Positions 6,667-14,145 of a stretch of 14,673 nt of DNA are shown here, one piece after another. Under the pieces are notes generated by a model that saw nothing but the letters and a program-made list of their open reading frames with translations, did not search any database and was not told the DNA's origin. Each line of letters begins with the position of its first letter. Within the stretch, counting starts at the first letter, position 1. Source of the DNA: CAZEHS01 sp964649745 (GTDB lineage Bacteria; Bacillota; Clostridia; Peptostreptococcales; Acidaminobacteraceae); the NCBI GenBank assembly GCA_964649745.1, contig CAZYQI010000052.1, positions 1 to 14,673 of the forward strand, in the 5' to 3' direction. The position numbers and the translations under genes were made by a program.

Positions 6667-7404
6667 CTATTTCTTCTCCACAAGATACTTCCAGTATTTC
6701 TTCGGCATCATCTGCCGCTGAAGCTTTGGATTAATGCGCTCCTTGATGGCGATGCGCCGGAAGTATTCCTGCCAGCAGGCCTGCATCTCCTTCTCGTTTT
6801 CATGGATCTGCAGCTCTTGGGGGGGAGGTACCTCCGCGATATGCCAGCTTTCCTTATTGTAGAACGCAGCAACCCCCCGTCGGGAATCGTGCAGCACCCA
6901 TACCTGGTCTCCAAGGCGCTGGGCAAAGTGGGAAGCCAGGATCATCAGCACGTTGAAGTCCGGTTCAAAGCGACTGTAATAGATGCCGTTATCCAGCTCC
7001 ATAAACCGTACCAGCCCCAGCAGCCGGTGGCTCTCCCGTGTCACTGACCGGGAAAGGCGAAGAAAAGGATTCACCTCCGGATGGGCCTCGTTGCCGATGC
7101 ATGCCGGCCCTGCCTTGAAGGCATGACGAAGGAAGGTGTACACCACGGTTCCCGCCGTCCTGTCCTCCGACAGCCAGGCATACAGCACATGCTCCAGAAT
7201 TTCCTTGGAAAGCTTCTTTAGGATGGCATCACTGACCCTCCCCGCCTTGGCTGAATCCGTTTCAATCCATACCGCTTCATCCAGAAGCCCTTCCTGACGA
7301 TGATCGGGAAGCTCGATGCGGTCTGGCTTAAGAGGATTGTACCAGCCTTCGCAAATGGCGGTGAGCAGGCCTTCGAAGGTGTTGTCGTAGAGGAAGATGA
7401 TCAT
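6667..7404 (-). CDS. TIGR03915-family putative DNA repair protein (DUF4130)
   Basis: The 245-residue product fits the TIGR03915/DUF4130 family. It opens with FLYDNTFEGLLTAICEGW (about 4-21), has the central FMELDNGIYYSRFEPDFNVL block (about 134-153) and ALGDQVWVLHD-like strand, and ends with the signature INPKLQRQMMPKKYWKYLVE (about 224-243). Family members are nearly always encoded next to a TIGR03916 radical SAM protein, as here (start 77 bases after the partner's stop), and the pair is predicted to act in DNA repair or modification; the reaction has not been defined. The start is supported by AAGGAG, seven bases before the ATG. With its partner it is likely transcribed from the LexA-associated promoter near 8964-8992, and it ends at a strong terminator. 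Confidence 0.9.
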   Translation of the reverse strand: MIIFLYDNTFEGLLTAICEGWYNPLKPDRIELPDHRQEGLLDEAVWIETDSAKAGRVSDAILKKLSKEILEHVLYAWLSEDRTAGTVVYTFLRHAFKAGPACIGNEAHPEVNPFLRLSRSVTRESHRLLGLVRFMELDNGIYYSRFEPDFNVLMILASHFAQRLGDQVWVLHDSRRGVAAFYNKESWHIAEVPPPQELQIHENEKEMQACWQEYFRRIAIKERINPKLQRQMMPKKYWKYLVEKK

Positions 7405-7464
7405 CTGGGGGCTCCTTAAGGATTAAATCTTTTGCCACGGATAACACGGACGGGATTGCTTTGC

Positions 7465-7634
7465 CTTCTCCCGTGAGGGGGCTAGGAATGATCCATCTCC
7501 CTCATGAAGGGGATGTCACGGAGTGGCAGGGGGAGTTGCCTAAGCGTATGTGCCTTACTCCTACCGTCAGCTTCGCTGCCACCTCCCTCGACAGGGAGGT
7601 CAAGATCCGTTCGCCTCCCAAGAGAGGGATAAAC
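7465..7634. repeat. hairpin-rich interspersed repeat (MITE-like), limits approximate
   Basis: This block is a chain of short inverted repeats with CTCCCT/AGGGAG themes. It includes a perfect 8-base stem ACCTCCCT/AGGGAGGT with a 4-base loop (7581-7600), near-palindromes at 7566-7580 (GTCAGC TTC GCTGCC) and 7514-7528 (TGTCAC GGA GTGGCA), a CTCCC...GGGGG hairpin near 7468-7480, and CTCCC...GAGGG at about 7614-7628. The left and right halves are roughly inverted copies of each other (GGGATGTCACGGAGTGGCAGG against GGGAGGTGGCAGCGAAGCTG on the opposite strand). It resembles non-autonomous, non-coding repeats that are abundant in gut Clostridia genomes with GGGAGGTGTCAC-like cores. It covers the end of the radical SAM gene and the start of the gap to DUF4130. 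No second copy is present in the window. Confidence 0.6.
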
Positions 7635-8921
7635 CAACGTTCCATTCTCCACTCGCATCGCCTCCGGATACAATTCGAAAACGCTAAGCTGCTGGGGATT
7701 CAGCCGCTTGGAATCCGGATCGGCCAGCACCAGTCGGCTGCGGATCAGCCCGGCATCCCCGGCCCCTTCCCCGTAGTATTTTCCGTCGCAGAGGAGAAAG
7801 TACCGGGCCCGCTTAAGGACAACTCCCAGCTTTTTAAGCTCCTCGTAACCCAACCGCCCGAAGCGCCGGGAGGACACGATGCGTCGTGCCGTCACCACCC
7901 CGATTCCCGGAACCCTGAGCAGCATGTCGTAGGGAGCACGGTTTACTTCCACGGGAAACAGACCGATGTTTTTAAGCGCCCAGTTGGCCTTGGGGTCCAC
8001 CTCGGGATCAAAATTGGGAGCATCCTTGGTAAGCAGTTCATCGGCTCCGAATTTATAAAACCGCATCAGCCAGTCCGCCTGATAGAGCCGGTGCTCCCGT
8101 AAAAGGGGGGCCTTCACCACGGCAGGCAGCAGGGGATTGTCCTGCACCATGGGAACATAAGCCGAATAGTACACCCGCTTCAGCTCCAGCCCTTTGTACA
8201 TGGCCTCCGACACCCGGATGATGCTGTAGTCGGAATCCCGGGTGGCTCCCACCATAAGTTGGGTGGTTTGCCCGGCGGGAACATAGTCGGACGCTCCCTT
8301 GAATTTTTTCATGGATTCCTTGCTTTCCATGATCTGATGCTTGATATGCTCCATGGGTTGGAGGATGCTCTTCTGGGTCTTCTGGGGCGCCAGCAGCTTC
8401 AGCCCTTTGTCGGAGGGCAGCTCCAGATTCAGGCTCATACGGTCCACATAGCGGCCGGCTTCGTCGATAAGCCGGTAGTCAGCTCCGGGAATGCCCTTCA
8501 TATGGATATAGCCGTTGAAACGCTCCTCCGTCCGCAGTCGTTTCACTACGGCTATCATCTCCTCCATGGTGCGGTCCGGGCTCTGCATCACCGCCGAGCT
8601 GAGAAAAAGGCCTTCAATATAGTTCCGCCTGTAAAAACCGATGGTGAGCTTCACCAGTTCGTCGGGGGTGAAGCTGGCCCGGGGCACATCGGCAGTCCGG
8701 CGGTTCACACAGTAAGCGCAGTCGTATACACATTCATTGGAGTAGAGGATCTTCAGCAGGGAGATGCACCGGCCGTCGTCGCTCCAGCTGTGGCAGATGC
8801 CGGGAAGGGCCGCATTGCCAAGCCCTCCTTTCACTGCCTTGCGGTCACTGCCGCTGGAGGAACAGGACACATCATATTTTGCGGCATCCGCCAGAACACC
8901 CAGTTTTTCATACATATCCAT
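7482..8921 (-). CDS. TIGR03916-family putative DNA repair/modification radical SAM protein
   Basis: The 479-residue protein has the radical SAM cluster motif CVYDCAYC (Cys64, Cys68, Cys71), which should bind a 4Fe-4S cluster and S-adenosylmethionine. A nearby N-terminal segment is conserved (CSSSGSDRKA, CHSWSDDGRCISLLKILYSN). The core spans to about 320, and a helix-hairpin-helix DNA-binding element LLRVPGIGVVTARRIVSSRR lies at about 335-354. The family-type ending QLSVFE is at 411-416, and the last 63 residues (417-479) go beyond it. From about residue 428 they are encoded by the hairpin-rich repeat, so the native stop was probably displaced. The partner DUF4130 gene follows. The start ATG at 8921 is five bases after AGGGGGTG. 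A LexA box lies 21 bases upstream of the start, consistent with induction by DNA damage. Confidence 0.92.
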   Translation of the reverse strand: MDMYEKLGVLADAAKYDVSCSSSGSDRKAVKGGLGNAALPGICHSWSDDGRCISLLKILYSNECVYDCAYCVNRRTADVPRASFTPDELVKLTIGFYRRNYIEGLFLSSAVMQSPDRTMEEMIAVVKRLRTEERFNGYIHMKGIPGADYRLIDEAGRYVDRMSLNLELPSDKGLKLLAPQKTQKSILQPMEHIKHQIMESKESMKKFKGASDYVPAGQTTQLMVGATRDSDYSIIRVSEAMYKGLELKRVYYSAYVPMVQDNPLLPAVVKAPLLREHRLYQADWLMRFYKFGADELLTKDAPNFDPEVDPKANWALKNIGLFPVEVNRAPYDMLLRVPGIGVVTARRIVSSRRFGRLGYEELKKLGVVLKRARYFLLCDGKYYGEGAGDAGLIRSRLVLADPDSKRLNPQQLSVFELYPEAMRVENGTLVYPSLGRRTDLDLPVEGGGSEADGRSKAHTLRQLPLPLRDIPFMREMDHS

Positions 8922-8942
8922 GCTGTCACCCCCTTAAATACA

Positions 8943-8956
8943 CGAACATATGTTCT
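8943..8956. promoter_or_regulatory. LexA (DinR) operator, SOS box
   Basis: CGAACATATGTTCT contains the perfect 12-base palindrome GAACATATGTTC and matches the Gram-positive LexA consensus CGAACRNRYGTTYC at almost every position. It lies just downstream of the -10 box of the radical SAM promoter, where a repressor would block transcription. Confidence 0.85.
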
Positions 8957-8963
8957 TATATTT

Positions 8964-8992
8964 ATCATACCTCCTCTCCTTTCAAAAGTAAA
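8964..8992 (-). promoter_or_regulatory. promoter of the SOS DNA-repair gene pair
   Basis: On the minus strand TTTACT (8992-8987) and TATGAT (8969-8964) are spaced by exactly 17 bases. Transcription would begin around 8957, placing the LexA box at the start site. An AGGAGAGGAGG string inside the spacer looks like a ribosome site but is upstream of the likely transcript start. Confidence 0.65.
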
Positions 8993-9000
8993 GAACAACG

Positions 9001-9025
9001 AAAAAGGAGCCCTCGAAGGGGCCCC
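9001..9025 (-). terminator. rho-independent terminator after the ABC exporter genes
   Basis: The minus-strand RNA would form GGGGCCC/GGGCUCC (7 pairs with one G-U) around CUUCGA, followed directly by five U (9005-9001). It lies 22 bases after the permease stop codon. Confidence 0.8.
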
Positions 9026-9047
9026 TAAACAGTTGAAATACATCATG

Positions 9048-9836
9048 TTATCCAATCAATCGCTTTTTCATCCCTTTGGCAGCCAGGACGCCGAACACTC
9101 CGATGAATACCAGACAATAGAGAATGTCCCACAGAAGTGCGCCCTCCAGCATTCCCGGAATGCACAGGGCCCGGGAAAGCCGCACCACATGGGTGAGGGG
9201 AACGAATTCTGCAACGATCTGCAGATAGCCCGGCAGGTTTGTTAAGGGGAACATCACCCCGGAAAAGAAGAACATCGGGGTCACCAGCCCTGAAAAAAAG
9301 AAGTTGAAATGATTGATATTGCGAACATAGGCGGTTGTAAACATGGCGAAGGCTCCAAACATGATCCCCGTGAGAAAGCCAACCAACACCGTCAGAATAC
9401 TCAAGGGGTAGGTGATGATTCCGGCGGCCCAGATCACCGCCATCACCGCAAAGGAAAAGAAGAAGCCCTTGGTGCCCACGAAAAAAATCTCTCCGGCAAT
9501 CAGGTCCCCCGGGGACAGGGTGGCTCCCAGCATGCCGTCGTACACCTTGTCGAACTCCAGCCGGATAAAGGTGCCGTAGGTGCATTCGAAAACCGCCGTG
9601 AACATGGCGCTGGTGACGATAAGACCGCTGCCAAGGAACAGGGTGTAGTCCATGCCCCCGGTACTCATGGCCGTTCCCATGCCGATGCCGAGACCCGCCA
9701 GATAAATAAGAGGCTCCACGAAGGGCGGGAAGGCATTGCTTAAAAAATCACTGGTATAGACCCGGTAATGCCGGTACCACACACTGAGAAGCCGTTTGTA
9801 CCAGGCCGGGGGCCGATAGGTTTCATTGTAGTTCAT
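9048..9836 (-). CDS. ABC-2 type exporter permease (NodJ/DrrB-like)
   Basis: The 262-residue membrane protein has six hydrophobic spans: roughly 38-56, 65-85, 116-140, 143-170, 178-198 and 232-253. It carries the ABC-2 permease signature FFFSGVMFPLTNLPGYLQ (about 189-206) followed by FVPLTHVVRLSRAL (about 211-224). Length and motifs match the NodJ/DrrB group, which with one ATPase exports lipids, oligosaccharides or antibiotics out of the cell. The substrate here is unknown. Its ATG lies 14 bases inside the end of the ATPase gene, so the two are translationally coupled and form one transporter. There is no separate substrate-binding protein, as expected for an exporter. Confidence 0.93.
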   Translation of the reverse strand: MNYNETYRPPAWYKRLLSVWYRHYRVYTSDFLSNAFPPFVEPLIYLAGLGIGMGTAMSTGGMDYTLFLGSGLIVTSAMFTAVFECTYGTFIRLEFDKVYDGMLGATLSPGDLIAGEIFFVGTKGFFFSFAVMAVIWAAGIITYPLSILTVLVGFLTGIMFGAFAMFTTAYVRNINHFNFFFSGLVTPMFFFSGVMFPLTNLPGYLQIVAEFVPLTHVVRLSRALCIPGMLEGALLWDILYCLVFIGVFGVLAAKGMKKRLIG

Positions 9837-10758
9837 TGAGGGTCCTCCCGGTTACTTTGAGGAACAGGTCCTCCAGATTGGAATGGCGGATATAGAAATC
9901 CACATCTTGAAGACTTTCACCCAATTGGGTGAGCTTATCCTGACCATCGCTGAAGATGAACAGTGTATCCATATGGGTTTCCTGACGCAGGCCGGCCGCG
10001 GCGATGCACTCCCAAAGGTCTGTATTTTCGCCTTTTACGCCGTAAACTTCCATGACGAACCGCTCCAGATTCTCTTTAAGCAGTGTCCGGGGATTCCCCT
10101 CCAGGATTTTCTTCCCCTTATCCATAACGATGAGCCGGTCGCAGATCTGGAAGGCCTCCTCCATATAGTGGGTGGTGAGCAGGATGGTGACCCCCTGCTC
10201 CTTCAGCTCCCGAAGCTTGTTCCAGATCAGATGGCGCACCTGGGGATCCAGACCCGTGGTGGGTTCATCCAGAATCAATATCCGCGGATTGTTCAGCAGG
10301 GCCCTGGCGATGGTGAGCCGCCGCTGCATGCCGCCGGAGAGCTCCCGGACATTGGCCGTGGCCTTTTCCTGCAGCTCCATAAAGGACAGCAGCTCCTGTA
10401 TGCGCTTTTTTGCGGTGCCTGCCGGTATTCCGTAGAACCGCGAATAGATCAGAAGATTGTCGGTTACATTGAGCTCCAGATCCAGGTTGTCCTGTTGTGG
10501 CACAATGGAGGAAAAGGTCTTGATGGTCAACGAATCCTTGGAGGGATCACATCCGAAAATATCGATGACCGTTTCCGGATCGCTGTCCGGTTCCGTTTTG
10601 CCGTAGAGGATCTTCATGCTGGTGGTTTTCCCGGCCCCATTGGGTCCCAGCAGGCCGAAGCATTCTGCCTGATCCACATGAAAATCCAGACGATCGACAG
10701 CCTTCAGGCTGCCAAAGGTTTTATTGAGATTCTTGATGGTAATTGCCCGCTCACTCAT
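9823..10758 (-). CDS. ABC exporter ATP-binding protein (NodI/DrrA-like)
   Basis: The 311-residue ATPase has all nucleotide-binding motifs: Walker A GPNGAGKT (38-45), Q-loop at Gln88/Gln89 (VPQQDNL), signature LSGGMQRR (140-147), Walker B LILDEP (161-166) with TTGLDPQVRHLIW after it, and switch His197 (LLTTHYMEE). The LDPQVRHLIW string and the C-terminal domain (about 235-311, ending in NLEDLFLKVTGRTL) are typical of the NodI/DrrA group. It powers the permease encoded downstream. The start is supported by GGAGG, six bases before the ATG. The 126-base gap upstream is shared with the divergent CapA gene. A weak TGATAAACT extended -10-like string sits in that gap on the minus strand. Confidence 0.95.
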   Translation of the reverse strand: MSERAITIKNLNKTFGSLKAVDRLDFHVDQAECFGLLGPNGAGKTTSMKILYGKTEPDSDPETVIDIFGCDPSKDSLTIKTFSSIVPQQDNLDLELNVTDNLLIYSRFYGIPAGTAKKRIQELLSFMELQEKATANVRELSGGMQRRLTIARALLNNPRILILDEPTTGLDPQVRHLIWNKLRELKEQGVTILLTTHYMEEAFQICDRLIVMDKGKKILEGNPRTLLKENLERFVMEVYGVKGENTDLWECIAAAGLRQETHMDTLFIFSDGQDKLTQLGESLQDVDFYIRHSNLEDLFLKVTGRTLNELQ

Positions 10759-10842
10759 GACGAACCTCCGCAGGATTATTTGGCATTCCGAAGGAACCCT
10801 CCTCAGTTTATCACAAGGTCGGGCTCATGAACTTGAAATATA

Positions 10843-10851
10843 TGTTATAAT
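10843..10851 (+). promoter_or_regulatory. extended -10 promoter for the CapA / branching enzyme pair
   Basis: TGTTATAAT is a perfect extended -10 element (TGn plus TATAAT at 10846-10851). No convincing -35 box lies 17 bases upstream (GCTCAT), which is common for extended -10 promoters. The start codon is 33 bases downstream. Confidence 0.6.
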
Positions 10852-10884
10852 TCAGGCATCTCATCCTTACCGGAGGAACTGCCC

Positions 10885-12057
10885 GTGAAACAGAACATGT
10901 TATTACCTATCCTGCTACTGGGCCTTCTTCTAACCACCGGCTGTGCGACGGCGGATACCCTTAAGGAACCGTCAGAAGAAGCGCCATCCCCGGCCCCTCC
11001 GGCGGCTGTAGCCCTTCCTGAGCCGGAGAACTCCCGGCTGGTCCTTACAGCGGTTGGCGACCTTATGTGCCACAAGCTTCAGTATGAGTCGGCCCGGACA
11101 AAAACCGGCTACGATTTCCGTGATTCCTTTTCTGCCATCCGCCCGGCGCTGGCGGACTCGGATATTCTCGTCGGCAACCTGGAAACCACCTTTGCAGGCC
11201 CCGAGAAGCATTATTCCGAATTCCCGATTTTCAACACCCCGGATGCATTCGCCGAGGCTCTTGCCGATACCGGCTTCAACATTGTAACCACTGCCAACAA
11301 CCACACTCTGGACAAGCGCTTCGCGGGCCTCAGCCGCACCCTGGACGTGCTGGACGGCTTGGGCATCCAGCACACCGGCTCCTTCCGCAACCCCGAGGAC
11401 GAACGGATCCTGATCGTAGAGAAAAACGGAATCCGAACGGCCATCATGGCCTATACCTACGGCACCAATGGCATCCTCCCGGACAAGGGCAAGGAATACA
11501 GCATCAATAGGATCGACGAAGCCCTGATACGCACCGATATCGTAGAGGCCCGGGAAAGGAACGTCGATCTGATTGTCGTGGCCCTGCATTTCGGTCAGGA
11601 ATACCAGCAGTCCCCCAACGACAGCCAGAAGGCTCTGGCGGCCGCCTGCTTCGACGAGGGGGCCGATATCGTTCTCGGCACCCATCCCCATGTGGTGCAG
11701 GCTGCGGTGCTTTCCCCCGTAACCGACCGTTTTGGTGTGACCAAGAACCGCTTTGTGGCCTATTCCCTGGGAAATTTCATCTCTGCCCAGCGAACCTTTC
11801 CCCGGGCTGCCGGAATGATTGCGCGGCTTGAGATCACAAAGGAGAACGGCGTCACCGCGGTGGACTCCGCCGAGCTCACTCCCACCTGGACAGACCAGAG
11901 CCTGGGCTCCGGGGGCAAAGCCTTCCGTACCCTGCCAATCCGCAACGTGCTGGATAACCCGGAAGGATACGAGCTGCTCACGGAAAAGGACATGTTTAAT
12001 CTGAACCGTTCATGGGAATACGTAACGGAGGCGGCAGGAATTGATCCGCTACCCTAA
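10885..12057 (+). CDS. CapA-family lipoprotein (poly-gamma-glutamate capsule type)
   Basis: The 390-residue product starts with a lipoprotein signal peptide (MKQNMLLPILLLGLLLTTGC), with Cys20 as the likely lipidated residue. The box has Thr at -3 and -2, which is acceptable but not the classic LxxC pattern. A Pro/Glu-rich linker (about 24-50) leads to the CapA domain of the calcineurin-like fold. Metal-site motifs seen are VGDLMCH (57-63), GNLET (97-101), TANNHTLD (136-143), ALHFGQEY (233-240), GTHPHVVQ (265-272) and YSLGNF (293-298). CapA takes part in poly-gamma-glutamate capsule assembly in Bacillus, but many clostridial homologues have no capB/capC nearby, as here, so the exact role is unknown. 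The protein should sit on the outer face of the membrane. The start is a GTG with GGAGG eight bases upstream. The branching enzyme gene follows after 12 bases. Confidence 0.92.
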   Translation: MKQNMLLPILLLGLLLTTGCATADTLKEPSEEAPSPAPPAAVALPEPENSRLVLTAVGDLMCHKLQYESARTKTGYDFRDSFSAIRPALADSDILVGNLETTFAGPEKHYSEFPIFNTPDAFAEALADTGFNIVTTANNHTLDKRFAGLSRTLDVLDGLGIQHTGSFRNPEDERILIVEKNGIRTAIMAYTYGTNGILPDKGKEYSINRIDEALIRTDIVEARERNVDLIVVALHFGQEYQQSPNDSQKALAAACFDEGADIVLGTHPHVVQAAVLSPVTDRFGVTKNRFVAYSLGNFISAQRTFPRAAGMIARLEITKENGVTAVDSAELTPTWTDQSLGSGGKAFRTLPIRNVLDNPEGYELLTEKDMFNLNRSWEYVTEAAGIDPLP

Positions 12058-12069
12058 AAGGAGGCCACC

Positions 12070-14091
12070 ATGCCCCATTCCAAGAATTCCGCATCCCCGA
12101 TCCGACTCCTTGAGATAGATCCCTGGCTTAAATCCTACGAAAAGGATATCCGTCTGCGCATGGACCGGTATGCCCGGGTTAAGAAGGCCCTGCTGGGAAC
12201 CCAGCCGGATTTGCGGTCTTTTGCCAACGGTCACCTTTACTATGGCTTCCACCCTTCCGAGGAGGGATGGATCTACCGGGAATGGGCCCCCGATGCGGAG
12301 TCTCTTCATCTCATCGGCGATTTCAACGGATGGAATGGCGAGTCCCATCCGTTGCAGCGTAAGGCGGACGGCTCCTGGGAGCTTTTCCTGCCGGGTAAGG
12401 AAAGCCTGGCTCACCTGTCCAGGGTCAAGGTACGGGTTCGTTCCCACGGAAACGTACGGGACCGAATCCCCCTGTATATCCGCCGCACCGTTCAAGACCC
12501 GGCCAGTCATGATTTCTGCGGCCAGATCTGGATGCCGGATACCCCTTTTCCCTGGACGGACCAGGGCTTCCGGAACAACTCCCATAAGCCCCTGTGCATC
12601 TACGAAGCCCACGCGGGCATGGCCCAGGAGACAGAGGCAATCGGCAGCTATCGGGAATTCGCCGACATCATCCTTCCCCGCATCAAGGCCAGCGGATACA
12701 ACACCGTACAGCTGATGGCCATCATGCAGCATCCTTACTATGCCTCCTTCGGCTATCATGTTTCCAGCTTTTTTGCCGCCTCCTCCTGGTTTGGCACACC
12801 GGATGATCTGAAATATCTGATCAACACCGCCCACAGTCTTGGCCTTAGCGTGCTGATGGATATCGTACACTCCCACGCCGTCAAGAATATCGCTGAGGGG
12901 ATCAATGAATTCGACGGCACCGTCCATCAATTCTTCCATCGAGGAGAAAAAGGCACCCATAAGGACTGGGACTCCAAGCTGTTCAACTACGCCAAGCACG
13001 AGGTCATGCATTTTCTGCTGTCCAATGTGAAATTCTGGCTGGAGGAATACCATTTCGACGGCTTCCGTTTCGACGGGGTCACCTCCATGTGCTACCACGA
13101 CCACGGCATGGGCACCAGCTTCGACAGCTACGGCAAATATTTCAGCCTCAACACCGATGTGGAAGCCATCACCTATCTGCAGTTTGCCAACGACCTGATA
13201 CGGGAGGTCCGGCCCGATGCCGTGACCATCGCCGAGGATATGAGCGGCATGCCGGGCATGTGCCTTCCCATTGAAGACGGGGGCATCGGCTTTGACTACC
13301 GGCTGGCCATGGGGATGCCGGATTTCTGGATACGGATCCTGGAGCATCCCGACGAGCAGTGGAATATGCACCAGCTGTGGCATGAACTGACCACCCATCG
13401 CCCCCAGGAAAAACGGATCGGGTACGTGGAATCCCACGACCAGGCCCTAGTGGGTGACAAAACCCTTATCTTCCGTCTGGCAGACAAGGAAATGTACTGG
13501 GATATGGCCAAGGATAAACCGAACCTTATTATTGAACGGGCCATCGCCCTTCATAAGCTGTTCAGGTTCATCACCCTGTCCCTGGGCTGCGATGGTTATC
13601 TCAACTTTATGGGCAATGAATTCGGGCATCCTGAATGGATCGATTTTCCCCGGGAAGGGAATGGGTGGAGCTTCAAGCATTGTAAGCGTCAGTGGAGCCT
13701 CGCCGACAATCCGTTCCTTCGGTACGAATTCCTGTACCGGTTCGACCGGGAAATGTTGACCATGGCCGAAGAAACAGGAATCATGGGTGCCACGCCGCAA
13801 ACACTGTGGCTGGATGACGGGCAAAAGATACTGGCTTTCCGCAAGAACGGGCTACTCTTCCTGTTCAATTTCCACCCGACAAACTCATTGGTTGAATTTC
13901 AGCTGCCCACTCACGCGCATGGCCACTATCAGGTAGTGTTCGATACCGATGCTGCTGAATTCGGAGGCCAGGAACGTATCTCCCACACCACCCGGTATGA
14001 GGCAGCCCCCTTGCCCAGCATGCCCGACACAACCGGCATAAGGCTATACAGCCCCTGCCGCACGGCCCTGGTGCTGAAGAAAATAGACTGA
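12070..14091 (+). CDS. GH13 1,4-alpha-glucan branching enzyme-like protein
   Basis: The 673-residue protein has the eukaryote-like branching enzyme layout (GH13 subfamily 8 type). An N-terminal helical segment is followed by a CBM48/isoamylase-N module (about 60-150, with WAPDAESLHLIGDFNGWNG) and the catalytic barrel (about 175-560). A C-terminal all-beta domain lies at about 575-673. Catalytic residues are visible: nucleophile Asp335 in DGFRFDGVTSM, acid/base Glu389 in TIAEDMSG, and the stabilising Asp457 in VESHDQALVGDK. DIVHSHA (264-270) is barrel region I. FMGNEFGHPEWIDFPREGNG (about 513-532) is the typical branching-enzyme stretch. It should make alpha-1,6 branches in glycogen-type glucans in the cytoplasm. 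No other glycogen genes are in the window. AAAAGGAGG five bases before the ATG is a very strong ribosome site, and the gene is in one unit with the CapA gene. Confidence 0.92.
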   Translation: MPHSKNSASPIRLLEIDPWLKSYEKDIRLRMDRYARVKKALLGTQPDLRSFANGHLYYGFHPSEEGWIYREWAPDAESLHLIGDFNGWNGESHPLQRKADGSWELFLPGKESLAHLSRVKVRVRSHGNVRDRIPLYIRRTVQDPASHDFCGQIWMPDTPFPWTDQGFRNNSHKPLCIYEAHAGMAQETEAIGSYREFADIILPRIKASGYNTVQLMAIMQHPYYASFGYHVSSFFAASSWFGTPDDLKYLINTAHSLGLSVLMDIVHSHAVKNIAEGINEFDGTVHQFFHRGEKGTHKDWDSKLFNYAKHEVMHFLLSNVKFWLEEYHFDGFRFDGVTSMCYHDHGMGTSFDSYGKYFSLNTDVEAITYLQFANDLIREVRPDAVTIAEDMSGMPGMCLPIEDGGIGFDYRLAMGMPDFWIRILEHPDEQWNMHQLWHELTTHRPQEKRIGYVESHDQALVGDKTLIFRLADKEMYWDMAKDKPNLIIERAIALHKLFRFITLSLGCDGYLNFMGNEFGHPEWIDFPREGNGWSFKHCKRQWSLADNPFLRYEFLYRFDREMLTMAEETGIMGATPQTLWLDDGQKILAFRKNGLLFLFNFHPTNSLVEFQLPTHAHGHYQVVFDTDAAEFGGQERISHTTRYEAAPLPSMPDTTGIRLYSPCRTALVLKKID

Positions 14092-14100
14092 CCACACAGC

Positions 14101-14145
14101 AAGACCCCTCATGAGCTTTGCGAAAAAGCTCTGAGGGGTCTTTTT
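14101..14145. terminator. strong bidirectional terminator
   Basis: AAGACCCCTCA (14101-14111) pairs perfectly with TGAGGGGTCTT (14132-14142), with a further inner stem GAGCTTT/AAAGCTC and a short loop. T runs follow at 14141-14145. It serves the branching enzyme gene on the + strand and, read the other way, the convergent metallophosphoesterase gene, whose stop codon touches it. Confidence 0.9.

Noticed and set aside
7465..7634. CRISPR array
   Set aside because: The short CTCCCT/AGGGAG units are inverted and irregular, without equal-length spacers or direct repeats.
8831..9055. Minus-strand ORF of 74 codons with an AGGAGG string and ATG near 8968
   Set aside because: The apparent ribosome site lies inside the promoter spacer and upstream of the likely transcript start, and the frame overlaps the well-supported radical SAM gene.
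8259..9245. Long plus-strand ORF of 328 codons
   Set aside because: It is antisense to the radical SAM gene, the LexA box and the permease gene; His/Gly/Val-rich texture is typical of a shadow in GC-rich DNA.
9883..10830. Plus-strand ORF of 315 codons
   Set aside because: It is antisense to the ABC ATPase gene, whose Walker and signature motifs are complete.
12049..13437. Long minus-strand ORF of 462 codons
   Set aside because: It is the antisense frame of the branching enzyme, which has all catalytic motifs on the + strand.
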